The notes beneath the pieces were generated by a model. The model was not told where the DNA came from. It ran no database searches and saw nothing but the letters and a program-made list of their open reading frames with translations. From contig NZ_LGTB01000023.1 in the NCBI RefSeq assembly GCF_001238275.1, forward strand, positions 1 to 64,000: 64,000 bases of DNA, in the 5' to 3' direction. Below, one piece after another: positions 18,274-27,300 of the stretch (the stretch's first letter is position 1; the number at the start of each line of letters is the position of its first letter). A program made the position numbers and the translations under genes. This DNA is from Bradyrhizobium viridifuturi (lineage in GTDB: Bacteria > Pseudomonadota > Alphaproteobacteria > Rhizobiales > Xanthobacteraceae).

Positions 18274-19062
18274 TTACGGCCTGTAGGCGACCATACGCAA
18301 ACCTCCGTCGACAGCGAGCTTCTGCATCCCGACGTGAAGAAGCGCACGTAACGGAGAGGCCTCGGGGTACCGAACATGCCAGCGCTGACGCTGGACGCGG
18401 TTGAATCCATTCTTCTTCAGGATCCTGGCGAGCGCTGCGGGAGTGAAGAAAACGATATGGCCTGGCCTTGCCGCTTCGCGCCAACGCTGACCCATCAGCC
18501 GTGCCGGAAAGCCAGCTGCATTCGGAGTGGTGATCAGGAGCCAGCCGCCCGGTGACAAGCGCTCGTACAAGCCTGCCAGCACGGCGCTGGGGTCACGAAG
18601 GTGCTCAATGACCTCGAGGGATACGATCCCGTCGAAGCTCGATCCATCGGGGATAGCTGCAAGATCCCGGTAAACTGCAATGCCGCGTTCGGCAAGGAAC
18701 TGATATCCGAACGGTTCAACAGCGGCGACCTTGGCGCCGCGCTTCATCAATTCGAAAGTCATTGCGCCGCGGCCGGCACCGAAATCCAGGATGCGCATGC
18801 CGGAGAGTCCACGTACGCCCAGCGTATCTGTCAGTGAATCCACGAGGCATCGGGCGACAGCTTCATCCGTAGCGCCGGTTTCGACGGGGTTTCGGTCAGG
18901 TTCTTTCCATCCTTCGCGGTAATAGCTCGCAAGCTCCGACTCGTCCGGATAGGGATCACGGAATATCGTGCCGCATTCACGGCAGCGCAGGAAGCGGGGC
19001 GCCTGCCAGTGCACGCAAGCGTCTCCCTGGTGCCTGCATTGAGGACAGATCGGAGTATTCAT
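18274..19062 (-). CDS. Class I SAM-dependent methyltransferase with zinc ribbon
   Basis: A 262-residue protein. The N-terminal four-cysteine ribbon is 'CPQCRHQGDAC' plus 'CRECGTIF'. Residues about 85-230 are a Rossmann methyltransferase with SAM motif 'ILDFGAGRGAMTFELMKRG', then 'FDGIVSLEVIEHLRDPSAVL' and 'PGGWLLITTPNAAGFPARL'. This architecture is common in polysaccharide and rhamnan loci, where it O-methylates sugars. It lies just upstream of the Wzy-like gene (26 bp) on the same strand. The acceptor is unknown. Confidence 0.82.
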   Translation of the reverse strand: MNTPICPQCRHQGDACVHWQAPRFLRCRECGTIFRDPYPDESELASYYREGWKEPDRNPVETGATDEAVARCLVDSLTDTLGVRGLSGMRILDFGAGRGAMTFELMKRGAKVAAVEPFGYQFLAERGIAVYRDLAAIPDGSSFDGIVSLEVIEHLRDPSAVLAGLYERLSPGGWLLITTPNAAGFPARLMGQRWREAARPGHIVFFTPAALARILKKNGFNRVQRQRWHVRYPEASPLRALLHVGMQKLAVDGGLRMVAYRP

Positions 19063-19360
19063 CTTGGTGGTTCACCCTTCGTATGCCCGTGGGCCGCCGT
19101 TCCCGATTCCAACATCCGCACTACGCAAGAATTCTCGTGACGCCGCCGCAGATGGCGCCAGCCGGGATCAGCGAGAAACTGGACCTCGATCCGGCCAGAA
19201 CCGGTTCTCGCCCGCCTTGCAGGATCGTCCGCGCAAACGCCGCGGCGCGGGATCGGCTTGCGGGAATTGTCGATATCCGGCCGTGGCCCGTGAAGGATCG
19301 ATACATCGTGGCGCAGGCTCGCGTTGGTCATGTTGTCGGCCCGAGATCCCGAGAGCCCGA

Positions 19361-19440
19361 GACTAGTGGTTGCGTACGCCCTGTTGCCGAGAAACACGGG
19401 CTACCGGAATGCCTTTCGGAAGTACTTCGCTGGGGGTACC
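19361..19440 (+). repeat. 80-bp conserved intergenic element, copy A
   Basis: It starts GACTAGTGGTTGCGT and ends AGTACTTCGCTGGGGGTACC. It aligns along its full length with 27088-27166, with one gap and about three quarters of positions identical by eye. The first 15 bases and the TACTTCGCTGG core are identical. Both copies lie in divergent intergenic regions of the polysaccharide locus, upstream of a rightward gene. The end can pair (GTAC...GTAC). Function unknown: operator, promoter or RNA leader. Confidence 0.7.
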
Positions 19441-19659
19441 AGGTTCGCCGTTTGCGGGTTCCATGCTCGGGTGGTCACCGGAGCCGTCCCCAAGCGCCAA
19501 CGCGACGGGCTTTCCTCCCGGCCATGCCCCGTGAGTTAGCCGAGTGCATGATTTCAACGGCCGGAGCAGCGCAAGCACCGCCGCGCACCAGATGGCTCCG
19601 TCAGGGCAGGAGGTCCGGGCGTATGGAGTACCCCTCCGTCGATGGTTGCGCCTGTGCGT

Positions 19660-19680
19660 TCTGTGATCCAAAATCACAGA
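19660..19680 (+). promoter_or_regulatory. Perfect palindrome before glycosyltransferase start
   Basis: TCTGTGAT-CCAAA-ATCACAGA: 8-bp perfect arms, 12 bases before the ATG at 19693 and adjoining its GGGAGAGG ribosome site. It could be an operator or an mRNA hairpin limiting translation. It contains TGATTTTGGA on the reverse strand, a word shared with two other intergenic regions. Confidence 0.55.
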
Positions 19681-19692
19681 GGGAGAGGTTGT

Positions 19693-20853
19693 ATGCGTGT
19701 TGTCCTCACTCGGCGCGAGGCTCTCGACTGCCCCGACGGCGTCAATATTTTCATCGTATCGCTTGCTCAAGCTCTGGCTGATCTTGATCACGAGGTGACG
19801 ATTGTTGTCGGAAGCCTCCAGAGCCATGAAGAGTACCGGCGCCTGCTGGGTCCTCGTCTCGATCTCCCGATCGTTGCCCTGAGCCGCACGCCCTTGACGG
19901 GGCTTGCCTCCGCCGCGGCCTGGCTGGGCGCGAAGCGGATCATTGATCGTTATAGGCCCGATCTTGTTGTCCATAGCGAAGCAGTGCCGGTCCCGCTCCG
20001 CGGCACGATCGTCCAGGTTGTCCACGATCTCGAACCTCGCAGCGGCCGGCTTGCTCCATTGTGGCGGAGCATTCGGCGGTTCAGCACCAGACGGTGCGAT
20101 TACGTGGTCGCGACGACGACGGAGCTTCGCGATGAACTCGTCCGCGATCTTGGCATGCCACGGCGCGAGCTTGCCGTGATCCCCAAATGCATTGAGCTTC
20201 AGGCTTACCGTGGGGGCGACCTCGCCGGGCGCGAGCGGGCGATCCTTCATTCCGGGACCTCGCCCTACAAGGATCCCGTCGCCACGATCCAGGCATTCGG
20301 TGTGCTCGACGATCCGTCAGTGGGCCTCTACGTTGCAGGCGATATCACTCGACCGACACAAGCCGCGGTGGATGCTCTCCCAGACCGGCTTCGCAGGCGC
20401 GTTACTCTCCTTGGGTCCGCGGATGGGCAGACCGTGCGGATGCTGCACGGTCGGGTCAGGGTCGCAACTTTCCCGACGCGCTATGCGATCCCCGTCGCGT
20501 CTGCAACTGTCATGGAGGCGATCGCCAGTGGAACGCCTATTGTCGGTTCCTCACGACTCAGCCGGGACGTTCTCGTGAACGACGTGAACGGGCTTGTGAC
20601 CGATACAGACCCGGATGCGATGGCGATTGCGCTCCGATCCGTCCTGAATGACGACGCTCTTTGGTTACGGCTGTCGGCCGGCGCCCGTCGAATGGCCCAA
20701 CAGTTCGATGGTTTTCGCGTCGCACGGCAGTACATCGAGCTTGCGTATCGAGGGGCCCGCGGCAGCCGCCGTCTTGGCGACCGCGAAAACAGTTCCGGTG
20801 GTCGTCTGATCGGCCTGGGGCGGGAGAACCCGCATTCGCCGGGCAGCGAATAG
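19693..20853 (+). CDS. Glycosyltransferase family 1/4 (GT-B)
   Basis: A 386-residue GT-B enzyme, probably adding one sugar of the repeat unit. The N-terminal acceptor domain starts 'RVVLTRREALDCPDGVNIF'. The C-terminal donor domain has 'AILHSGTSPYKDP' near residue 195 and 'PVASATVMEAIASGTPIVGS', the E-x7-E-like region of retaining GT4 enzymes. The ATG at 19693 is chosen for GGGAGAGG eight bases upstream. It is the only rightward gene between 7735 and 27300. The C-terminal 30 residues are low-complexity and basic. Confidence 0.78.
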   Translation: MRVVLTRREALDCPDGVNIFIVSLAQALADLDHEVTIVVGSLQSHEEYRRLLGPRLDLPIVALSRTPLTGLASAAAWLGAKRIIDRYRPDLVVHSEAVPVPLRGTIVQVVHDLEPRSGRLAPLWRSIRRFSTRRCDYVVATTTELRDELVRDLGMPRRELAVIPKCIELQAYRGGDLAGRERAILHSGTSPYKDPVATIQAFGVLDDPSVGLYVAGDITRPTQAAVDALPDRLRRRVTLLGSADGQTVRMLHGRVRVATFPTRYAIPVASATVMEAIASGTPIVGSSRLSRDVLVNDVNGLVTDTDPDAMAIALRSVLNDDALWLRLSAGARRMAQQFDGFRVARQYIELAYRGARGSRRLGDRENSSGGRLIGLGRENPHSPGSE

Positions 20854-20949
20854 CGTCTCCAGGACTGGATACACCGAGCAGCTTGTCAAAATAGATGTGC
20901 AAAGCTTCGGCATCTTAAGTGGCGTCTCGCCGCACGCTGGAAGCGGCCG

Positions 20950-21354
20950 TCACCGTCCGCGCCACCTACCGATGCTCAGATCCCATAGCACGGACCGCAG
21001 CGGGGAAGCGCCAAGCGACCAAAGCGGCGCCGACCCGAGGATCATCCGTCCGGTCGTGGTACTCGTGTCAATCGGCGTACCGAGAATGCGAAGGCCGACG
21101 CCCTTGCGGCCCAGCCGCTCGATGAGCGCCAGCACGCCCCGGGTCGAATGCGCCACGCGATAGGGTTTCGTGATCGCTATCACGTCCCCTTTCCGGGTGA
21201 CCTCGATCGCACGCTCCAGCTCCGGCATCTTTCCGAAGACGCTGGCCTTCTCGCAAAAGTGCTCTTGCGCCCCGAGCGCGGCCAGGTCGCGCTTCTGGGC
21301 GTCAAGTCGCTCGATGGGTTCGCGTGGACCAACGCGACAATAGCTCACGATCAC
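20950..21354 (-). CDS. Truncated resolvase-type serine recombinase-like protein
   Basis: 134 residues corresponding to the N-terminal catalytic domain of resolvase/invertase recombinases: 'IVSYCRVGPRE', 'LDAQKRDLAALGA', 'FGKMPELERAIEVTRKGDV', 'GVGLRILGTPIDTSTTTGRM'. The usual Ser nucleophile of the N-terminal 'ARVS' motif is replaced by Gly here ('CRVG'). The helix-turn-helix C terminus is absent. After 'GRMI' the sequence leaves the family. It is probably non-catalytic and either a relic or a domesticated regulator. The start is GTG. No flanking repeats mark a mobile element. Confidence 0.6.
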   Translation of the reverse strand: MIVSYCRVGPREPIERLDAQKRDLAALGAQEHFCEKASVFGKMPELERAIEVTRKGDVIAITKPYRVAHSTRGVLALIERLGRKGVGLRILGTPIDTSTTTGRMILGSAPLWSLGASPLRSVLWDLSIGRWRGR

Positions 21355-21521
21355 GGGCCTTCCTCCTGGCTGTCGCCTGGCTCAAACAGGCTGAAACGCG
21401 TGCCGCGCCTCGACCGTGATTCATGGCGGTCACGCGGCAACCATCGTAAACAGTTCTTCCGTCCGCTGCGTTGAATGCGCTTCATGGCTCCAAAGCCGGA
21501 TCAGGTGCATGGGCTGGACGG

Positions 21522-22679
21522 CTAGCGAGCTCCCTTTGCTGCCAGCACGGCCGGCAGGGTCTGCAGCATGATGAACACATCCAGCCAGAATGACGAATTG
21601 CGGATGTAAGAGAGATCCTGCTCTCTCAGAACTTGCAGGTCACCATCGCTGCGGGACGAAACCTGCCACAGTCCGGTGAGTCCCGGCAGAACGGTGGAGC
21701 GCAGTGACTGGAACTCCTCATCGAGCTGTTCGATATGGTAAGCGGGGAGCGGGCGAGGGCCGACCAGACTCATGTCGCCACGGATGACGTTCCAGAGCTG
21801 CGGCAGTTCATCGATGCTGGAGCGGCGCAGGAAGTTGCCGATAATCGGCAGAATGCGCGGGTCGTTCCGCAGCTTGAAGAACTGTTGCCACTCGGCGCGC
21901 GCATGCGGGTCACGATTGAGATGCTCCTCCAGCAGCCGACTGCTGTCGGCATACATGGTCCGCAACTTGTGCATCTTCACCAGCTTTCCGCCGTATCCGA
22001 TGCGCTCTTGGGCAAAGAAAGCCGGACCTGGGTCGATCAACTTGGTCAATATCGCGGCCAGCGTCACGACGGGCAGCGCGAGCAACGCCAGCGGAACAGC
22101 AAGTACGAGATCCAGCATTCGCTTGAGGAGCCAATTCTGCCGCGAATATCGTGCAGCGTCTCGGTATTGGCTGACCGGACCGACCAGGATGGTTGGAGCA
22201 TTCCACAGGCCGAAATCTATCAGCAGAGTTCGCAGTGCGACTTCCACATAGTGGCTGATCACCAGGAGGCAGCCCGCATAGGCGGTCTGGATGAAGATGA
22301 CATGGGCGATGCTCTCGCCGCCGCGGTGCGCTACCGTGACAAGGCTCCACACCGCCACGACGATGCCGACGCCGAGGGCACGCTGCCGGAAGCGCTGGTA
22401 GGGTTCTGGCCTCCGACCGTTGTAGAGCCCGGTTACGAAGAACGCGAAAACGGCGAGGAGCACTGCGACCCCTAGATGCTGCGGCGCCGGCAGCCCGGCC
22501 GCTCGTGCCAGCAAGCCGGTACAGCAGCCCGCGTCCAGGGCGGCGGCAAGATCGCCACTGATCAGCCAGGCTGTCACGATCCAGTTGTGATTTCGACGGA
22601 CCAACCCAAGGCCACGTTGGTCGCCGGAGTGCAGGTCCGCGCGGCTCGCTTGGCGCAGGTTCAGCCCCTGGTCCGTCAT
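21522..22679 (-). CDS. Initiating sugar-phosphate transferase (polyprenyl glycosylphosphotransferase)
   Basis: A 385-residue membrane enzyme that loads the first sugar-1-phosphate on undecaprenyl phosphate, the start of repeat-unit assembly. Several N-terminal helices (about 35-160) precede a re-entrant membrane segment ('KRMLDLVLAVPLALLALPVV' near 190) and the catalytic domain. That domain has 'DPGPAFFAQERIGYGG', 'MHKLRTMYADS', 'DELPQLWNVIRGDMS' and 'LPGLTGLWQVSSRS'. This is the WbaP/ExoY/PssY family. The N-terminal CoA-binding-like domain of full WbaP is short or absent. It is encoded leftward after the GDP-sugar epimerase gene. Confidence 0.88.
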   Translation of the reverse strand: MTDQGLNLRQASRADLHSGDQRGLGLVRRNHNWIVTAWLISGDLAAALDAGCCTGLLARAAGLPAPQHLGVAVLLAVFAFFVTGLYNGRRPEPYQRFRQRALGVGIVVAVWSLVTVAHRGGESIAHVIFIQTAYAGCLLVISHYVEVALRTLLIDFGLWNAPTILVGPVSQYRDAARYSRQNWLLKRMLDLVLAVPLALLALPVVTLAAILTKLIDPGPAFFAQERIGYGGKLVKMHKLRTMYADSSRLLEEHLNRDPHARAEWQQFFKLRNDPRILPIIGNFLRRSSIDELPQLWNVIRGDMSLVGPRPLPAYHIEQLDEEFQSLRSTVLPGLTGLWQVSSRSDGDLQVLREQDLSYIRNSSFWLDVFIMLQTLPAVLAAKGAR

Positions 22680-22748
22680 GCTGGTACTTGCTTCCGTTCT
22701 ATCGAATGGAAAGCGTCCTCCGGCTCCAATGCCGGAGGACGTCCACGG

Positions 22749-23740
22749 CTATGCGGCTGCGATGTTGGAGAGATCCGGCTTGCCGAGAACTCGCCCTTCG
22801 ATCCAGCGGTAGGTGGGAACGAGGCCTTGCCGCAGCGTCGTTCTTGGTTCCCAGCCGAGGACCGTCCTTAACCGCGAATTGTCGCTGTTGCGGCCGCGCA
22901 CGCCCTGCGGCTTCGATGTGTCGTGACGCTTGATCACGGACTTGCCGGCGATGGCGGCAATGATGTCGACCAGTTCGTCGACCGTCACCAGTTCGTCGGT
23001 GCCAAGGTTTAGTGGACGGGAATAGTCGGACTGCATGATGCGATGGATGCCTTCGACGCAATCATCGATGTACATGAACGAGCGTGTCTGCTTGCCGTCG
23101 CCCCAGATCTGCAATTCGTCTCCGCTATGGAGACCAGCAATCTTGCGCGAAAGAGCCGCGGGTGCCTTCTCGCGACCGCCGTCATAGGTTCCGAGCGGAC
23201 CGTAGACGTTGTGGAAGCGGACGACACGCGTGGGCAGGTTCCAGTCCTCGGTGAAGTACTGGCAGAGCTTTTCGGTATAGAGCTTTTCGAGCCCGTATCC
23301 TTCTTCCGGATCGGCCGGAAACGCATCGTCCTCGCGCAGCGGAACCACGTCCGGATTTAACTGCAGATGCTGCGGGTAGACGCAGGCGGACGAGGAAAAC
23401 AGGAAGCGCTTGACCTCGTTGAGCTGTGCGGCCTGCAGCATATGCGCATCGATCAGGGTGTTGTTGAGCGTGATCTCTGCGTGCTGCGTGCTGATATAGC
23501 CGATGCCGCCCATGTCGGCGGCAAGATGATAGACCTCGTCGATGTTTTTCGTGACACGCAGGCACTCCGCGCGGTCACGCAAGTCGGCAATCATGAACTC
23601 GTCGGCGGCGGTCTCTTCGTATTCGGGAGCCTTGATGTCGGCGCCACGGACGAAGTATCCGTGCCCGATAGGTACTTGACCAAATGGTGGCCGATGAACC
23701 CACCGGCACCCGTGACGAGCGCCGTTTTCCTGCCTCGCAT
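22749..23740 (-). pseudogene. GDP-mannose 3,5-epimerase-like SDR, single-base frameshift
   Basis: A nucleotide-sugar epimerase of about 330 residues. The ATG at 23740 (with GGAGG upstream) encodes 'RKTALVTGAGGFIGHHLVKY', the NAD-binding motif, then runs out of frame at about 23669. The other frame continues 'GHGYFVRGADIKAPEYEETA' and on through 'AADMGGIGYISTQ', 'SSSACVYPQHLQ', 'EEGYGLEKLYTE' (YxxxK) and 'GVRGRNSDNSRL'. These segments are typical of GDP-mannose 3,5-epimerases. One missing base restores an uninterrupted protein. A shorter in-frame start at 23594 would lose the cofactor site and is unlikely. Confidence 0.8.
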
Positions 23741-23830
23741 TGTCGCGCCTCCATGTTCTCTCGGTAGCTGCCTGAGCTACATCAGTCGCGGAAGGGATTG
23801 AGCAACGTCGGATGCCAACCTTAGCCGGAC

Positions 23831-23854
23831 CGTTTCAAAGTCCCGATTGAAACG
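23831..23854 (-). promoter_or_regulatory. Inverted repeat upstream of the epimerase gene
   Basis: CGTTTCAA-AGTCCCGA-TTGAAACG: perfect 8-bp arms with an 8-base spacer, 91-114 bp before the ATG at 23740. Its symmetry and position suit a regulator operator. The word GATTTTGGACT (reverse strand, 23862-23872) lies 8 bp further upstream and recurs at 38843-38853. Confidence 0.45.
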
Positions 23855-23932
23855 TGGTGGTAGTCCAAAATCGCAGAAGCCAACTAAACAACAGTCGATG
23901 CGCGCGGCGTACAAGTCGCGGTCCGATTCCTG

Positions 23933-25371
23933 TCAATGGACGAGGAGGCTACCGTGTTGTTCGAGCCCGGCGTGTTGCAATCGATCCCAATCGAGCACGG
24001 CACGTCCCCATGCGAATCTGACCGGCGCGCCGCCACGTGAGATGCGATAGATGTTGTGATCGAACCGGTTGTTGCCGTTCTCGATGACATCGGCGTTTGC
24101 GTTGTCAGGTCCGACGTCGGAGGCGGCGCCGGCACAAACTGCACCCTCGAACGTCGTGTCGTTGTCGTGGATGTGGTTGTCGCGGGTCTTGTAGAGCTCG
24201 CCCGATTTGGTGCGGCGGCCCTGATCGACAAGGATGACGCCGCACTTTCCGGGACTTACGACCAGCTCGTTGCCGTAGACATCGACGCCTTGCGATGCGG
24301 CAATCAGGAGATTGTTGCCCCAGAACCCACCCTTGCCGAGGCCGTTGTGTCGAAGCTTGTTATTGCGGATCACCGCTGCGAACGAGATCTCGTGAAATAT
24401 TCCGGCTTCGCTGTTTCCTTCGGCGACATTGCCTCGTAGAGAACGTCGCGGCACTCGATGTCGCACCACAGGCCTGGGCCGCGATTGTTGTAGACGAAAT
24501 TGTCGCGCATGACGACATTTGAGCTGACTGCAAGCTTGACGCCCCCGGCCTCCCAATTTGGATTGAACTCGCGCGTGTTGTTCTCGAACACGCGATTGCG
24601 TTCGATCACAACGTCGTGGCCGACGCCCGTGATCCCGATCTGGCCGTTGTGGTGAACTTCGCAGTCGCGGATCCGGGTGCCGGAACCGACCGCGATCCCT
24701 GCCGCGCTGTTCAGCCGAAGCTCGCAGTTCTCGACCACCCAGCCGATAGCGTCCTGGGCCTGGACCGCACCTTTCTGGCCGACGCTGGCATATTTCTCGA
24801 TGATGAGGTTCTTGATCAGGATGCCGGGTGCGGTGCTGTCGAATGCGAACGCTGCGACGGTGACTTCGATAGTATGAGCCGAAGGGTCAATGGCGAGGAA
24901 TATCTTTCCGGCTGAATGGTCGAAGTAGAAGCGATCGGAAGTGACGTCGTTCTTCGTCAGCACCTGCGTGAGCGGAACGTTGTCGACGAAGACGGCCTCG
25001 GGCAGATTGCAAGCTGGCATCGACTTGACACATGATCCCACCCTGCGTCCTTGCTGGGTCTGGCCACTGGCAACCCAGTAAGTTCCTTCGCGGCTGAACT
25101 CGGTGAGAACGCGGCTGCCATTCAGGATTGTCCGGCCCTCTCCATAAAAGCGCTGGTTTTTGCGCGGCCGGACAGCTTGGCTGCGATGAATGCCGTTCTT
25201 CAGACAGAACGCCGCACCTATTTCGGCGCGATCGACGGCGGGCTGGATCGGTTGGTCCGGCAGAATCGGAATGGCATCGGCCGGGCACGGCTCCTCGACG
25301 GGGCCGCAGAGCGCCGGCTGCGCCGAGACGAGCCAGATCAACGCCGTCAGCCCGACCGCGAGCCTCGGCAT
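23933..25371 (-). pseudogene. Right-handed parallel beta-helix protein (secreted), single-base frameshift
   Basis: A protein of about 479 residues with a signal peptide ('PRLAVGLTALIWLVSAQPAL') and beta-helix repeats such as 'VVENCELRLNSAAGIAVGSG' and 'NRVFENNTREFNPNWEAGG', the pattern of pectate-lyase/mannuronan-epimerase-like carbohydrate enzymes. The frame breaks near 24433 after 'GLWCDIECRDVLYE'. The other frame continues 'GNVAEGNSEAGIFHEISFAA' to the stop at 23933. Restoring one G (GAGGC to GAGGGC) joins them. It probably trims or modifies the secreted polysaccharide in the periplasm. The start at 25371 is chosen because the signal peptide begins there. Confidence 0.72.
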
Positions 25372-25656
25372 GCGCCGGCCGGCGAGGGCGCGCGATAGGT
25401 TGGTGTGCAGGTTGCAGGGAGCAGATGCGAGCAGGGCGATCAGGCGGCGTGGCCGAAGTAGAGCAAGCGATCCCGCGATGAAGGTCAATTCACCAACGAG
25501 GATCGGCCGGTGGCCAAAATAGGCAGAGACGTTTCCCAGCAGCGCATAACCCGTGAGAACGCAACATGCCAGGAGGACGTAGCTGTCCTCGGAGCCAAGG
25601 CGCGCGCGGTTGAGGCGGGTGTTGTCATGGCTCCCGGAGGCGCAGTCGCAATTCAT
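25372..25656 (-). pseudogene. Remnant of a second Wzy-like polymerase N terminus, fused upstream of the beta-helix gene
   Basis: These codons are in frame with the beta-helix protein but encode something else. 'GYALLGNVSAYFGHRPILVG' and 'SLALLRPRRLIALLASAP' match the N terminus of the Wzy-like protein at 18247 ('GYALMGKGFAYWGYRPLFVG', 'VLLRSGCLLAVFASGP'). Roughly half the residues agree over 60. The rest of the polymerase is missing. A deletion after gene duplication, ending just before the beta-helix signal peptide, explains it. A real fusion protein would bury the signal peptide and is unlikely. Confidence 0.65.
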
Positions 25657-25686
25657 CGGCGGCAGTCCGTATGGCGGCGCAACCTG

Positions 25687-27072
25687 CTATCTGGCAATCG
25701 GACTGGTGGAGTCCTGGCCGTTGGCTTGTTCAGTCCCCGAGGATCGCGATCCAAGCGGTTGCGCGGCGGCCTGGTCGTTCGACGTCATGCCGGCCGGCAT
25801 CTCGTTCTTGATCTCGATGACGTCTCCAGGCTCGACGGGCGTCGTCTCGTCGGCGTCCGAGACGACGGCGTGACCATTGCGCATGCGCGTGATGCTGATC
25901 AGATGCTTGGCACCGGCGCTGCCGCCGACGTTCCGCCATCTGGCGTCGCGGACTGCGGTGGCCGCCGGCAGCGTGATCTCGAGGTCGTTGAGCTGATCGC
26001 GCGTCAGCTGCAGATCGATCGCGACTTGGCGCTTGAATGCCGCGTCAACCTCCTTGATCCTGAAATCCACGTTTCCCGCATCGACCTGCAGCCGCGAGAC
26101 GTCCGAAAGCGATCGCCAGACTGCCGCTTCCTGGTTTGCCTCGAGGACGCGGTAGTTGAAGTCGTTGTTCTGTGTCCCCAATCCTTGCCGGAGAAGGTTG
26201 GCATATCGATCGATTTGCTGACGGATCAGGTCGAGCTGCTTCTTCCCGGCATTACCCTGTTCGCTGTTGGCCTCGATCTGCTCCTTCAGCAGCGGTTTCT
26301 GCGACCGAAGCAGGTCGATCTGGCCCTGCAGGATCGCAGACTGGACCCGGAAGATGTCCTGCTCGCTTGCGATGATCCGGAGCGTTTCCTTGTCGTTGGC
26401 CGCGTTGCCGAGATCCGGCGGAGAGAAGCTGTCCTTTCCGTCGCGCTGCGCCTCGAGACGAGCCTGACGGACGAGCATGGTGCGCTTCTGGTTGGTGAGC
26501 TGGCGGACGCGCTCTTCCGCTAACAGATAGTCGGAGAGTGCGGTCTGGCGCAGTGCGTCGACGGGGCCGTATCCTCCGGCGAGTGCCACTGCACTCTGCG
26601 TCGTGCTGCCGTAGCGGAATGGATAGGCACCAGGCAGCCGCACGTCGCCCAGCACATAGAGCGGCCGCAGTTCGGCGATGCGCACGCCGACCGATCGTGT
26701 GCGAAGAAGTCCTTCGGCCAGCAGCTGATCGTTGATCCGTTCCTGGCATTCAAACACGGTCAGGTCCTTGACCTCGATCGCCGCGGCAAGGGGGAGGCTG
26801 ATGGTGCCGGCATCATCGATCAGGACGTCACCCGAGAGTTCAGGCTGCCCGAAGATGGTCACCGTGATGCGATCACCCGGCGCAAGGCGGTAGGTCGTTT
26901 GGCCTGCCGGCGCAACGCCGGAGCACAACAGGACGGAAACGCACGCCGCCGCCAACGATGTCAGCAAGCGGCGGATCGGCGTCGACGGGCCGGTGCCGGA
27001 AGCAATCGGTCGGTGATCACTATCCACGGAGAACTCCACGCGTTGCCAGCTGGATGCGCGCAGACGCTCCAT
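25687..27072 (-). CDS. Polysaccharide export protein, ExoF/Wza-like with coiled coil
   Basis: A periplasmic export protein of about 461 residues. An N-terminal hydrophobic signal ('LLTSLAAACVSVLLCSGVAP') precedes the Poly_export domain ('YRLAPGDRITVTIFGQPELS', near residue 70) and an SLBB-like segment ('PLYVLGDVRLPGAYPFRYGS'). A long coiled coil (about 190-340) and a C-terminal SLBB-like domain ('VEPGDVIEIKNEMP') follow. This resembles ExoF-type proteins of rhizobial succinoglycan export. No lipobox cysteine is obvious. The ATG at 27072 is preferred to an upstream TTG at 27087 because copy B of the repeat begins directly after it. Confidence 0.82.
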   Translation of the reverse strand: MERLRASSWQRVEFSVDSDHRPIASGTGPSTPIRRLLTSLAAACVSVLLCSGVAPAGQTTYRLAPGDRITVTIFGQPELSGDVLIDDAGTISLPLAAAIEVKDLTVFECQERINDQLLAEGLLRTRSVGVRIAELRPLYVLGDVRLPGAYPFRYGSTTQSAVALAGGYGPVDALRQTALSDYLLAEERVRQLTNQKRTMLVRQARLEAQRDGKDSFSPPDLGNAANDKETLRIIASEQDIFRVQSAILQGQIDLLRSQKPLLKEQIEANSEQGNAGKKQLDLIRQQIDRYANLLRQGLGTQNNDFNYRVLEANQEAAVWRSLSDVSRLQVDAGNVDFRIKEVDAAFKRQVAIDLQLTRDQLNDLEITLPAATAVRDARWRNVGGSAGAKHLISITRMRNGHAVVSDADETTPVEPGDVIEIKNEMPAGMTSNDQAAAQPLGSRSSGTEQANGQDSTSPIAR

Positions 27073-27087
27073 GGCCGGCGCCGTCAA

Positions 27088-27166
27088 GACTAGTGGTTGC
27101 GTGGGCCAAGTGCGGAAAAACAGGGGCTAATGAGACGCGCGTCGGCGGTACTTCGCTGGTGGTACC
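27088..27166 (+). repeat. 80-bp conserved intergenic element, copy B
   Basis: The second copy of the element at 19361-19440. It begins with the same GACTAGTGGTTGCGT and ends GGTACTTCGCTGGTGGTACC, where GGTAC and GTACC can pair. It fills the start of the intergenic region between the leftward ExoF-like gene and the rightward UDP-xylose synthase-like gene, about 135 bp before the latter's start. Conservation in noncoding DNA suggests a shared regulatory role. Confidence 0.7.
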
Positions 27167-27300
27167 CCTCGATTCGCGCCGGATAGCTCCTATTCGTTGC
27201 GGCTTATCCATGAGCGCGACTGTTGGCAGCCTCTTCGCTCCCGCAAGATCAGCAACGCCGGAGACTGTCCGGCGAACATGCAAACTGGCGGAGACGCAGC

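Larger units (their letters stand above)
19063..19692. other. Divergent intergenic region with repeat and palindrome
   Basis: 630 bp separate the leftward methyltransferase gene from the rightward glycosyltransferase gene. It contains an 80-bp element repeated at 27088-27166 and a perfect inverted repeat just before the glycosyltransferase start. Short reading frames here have no recognisable protein character. It probably holds promoters for both directions, but I cannot place -35/-10 boxes with confidence. Confidence 0.6.

Noticed and set aside
20854..21521. Possible mobile element around the resolvase-like gene
   Set aside because: No terminal repeats, transposase or target duplication can be seen. 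The resolvase-like gene alone is not enough to call an element.
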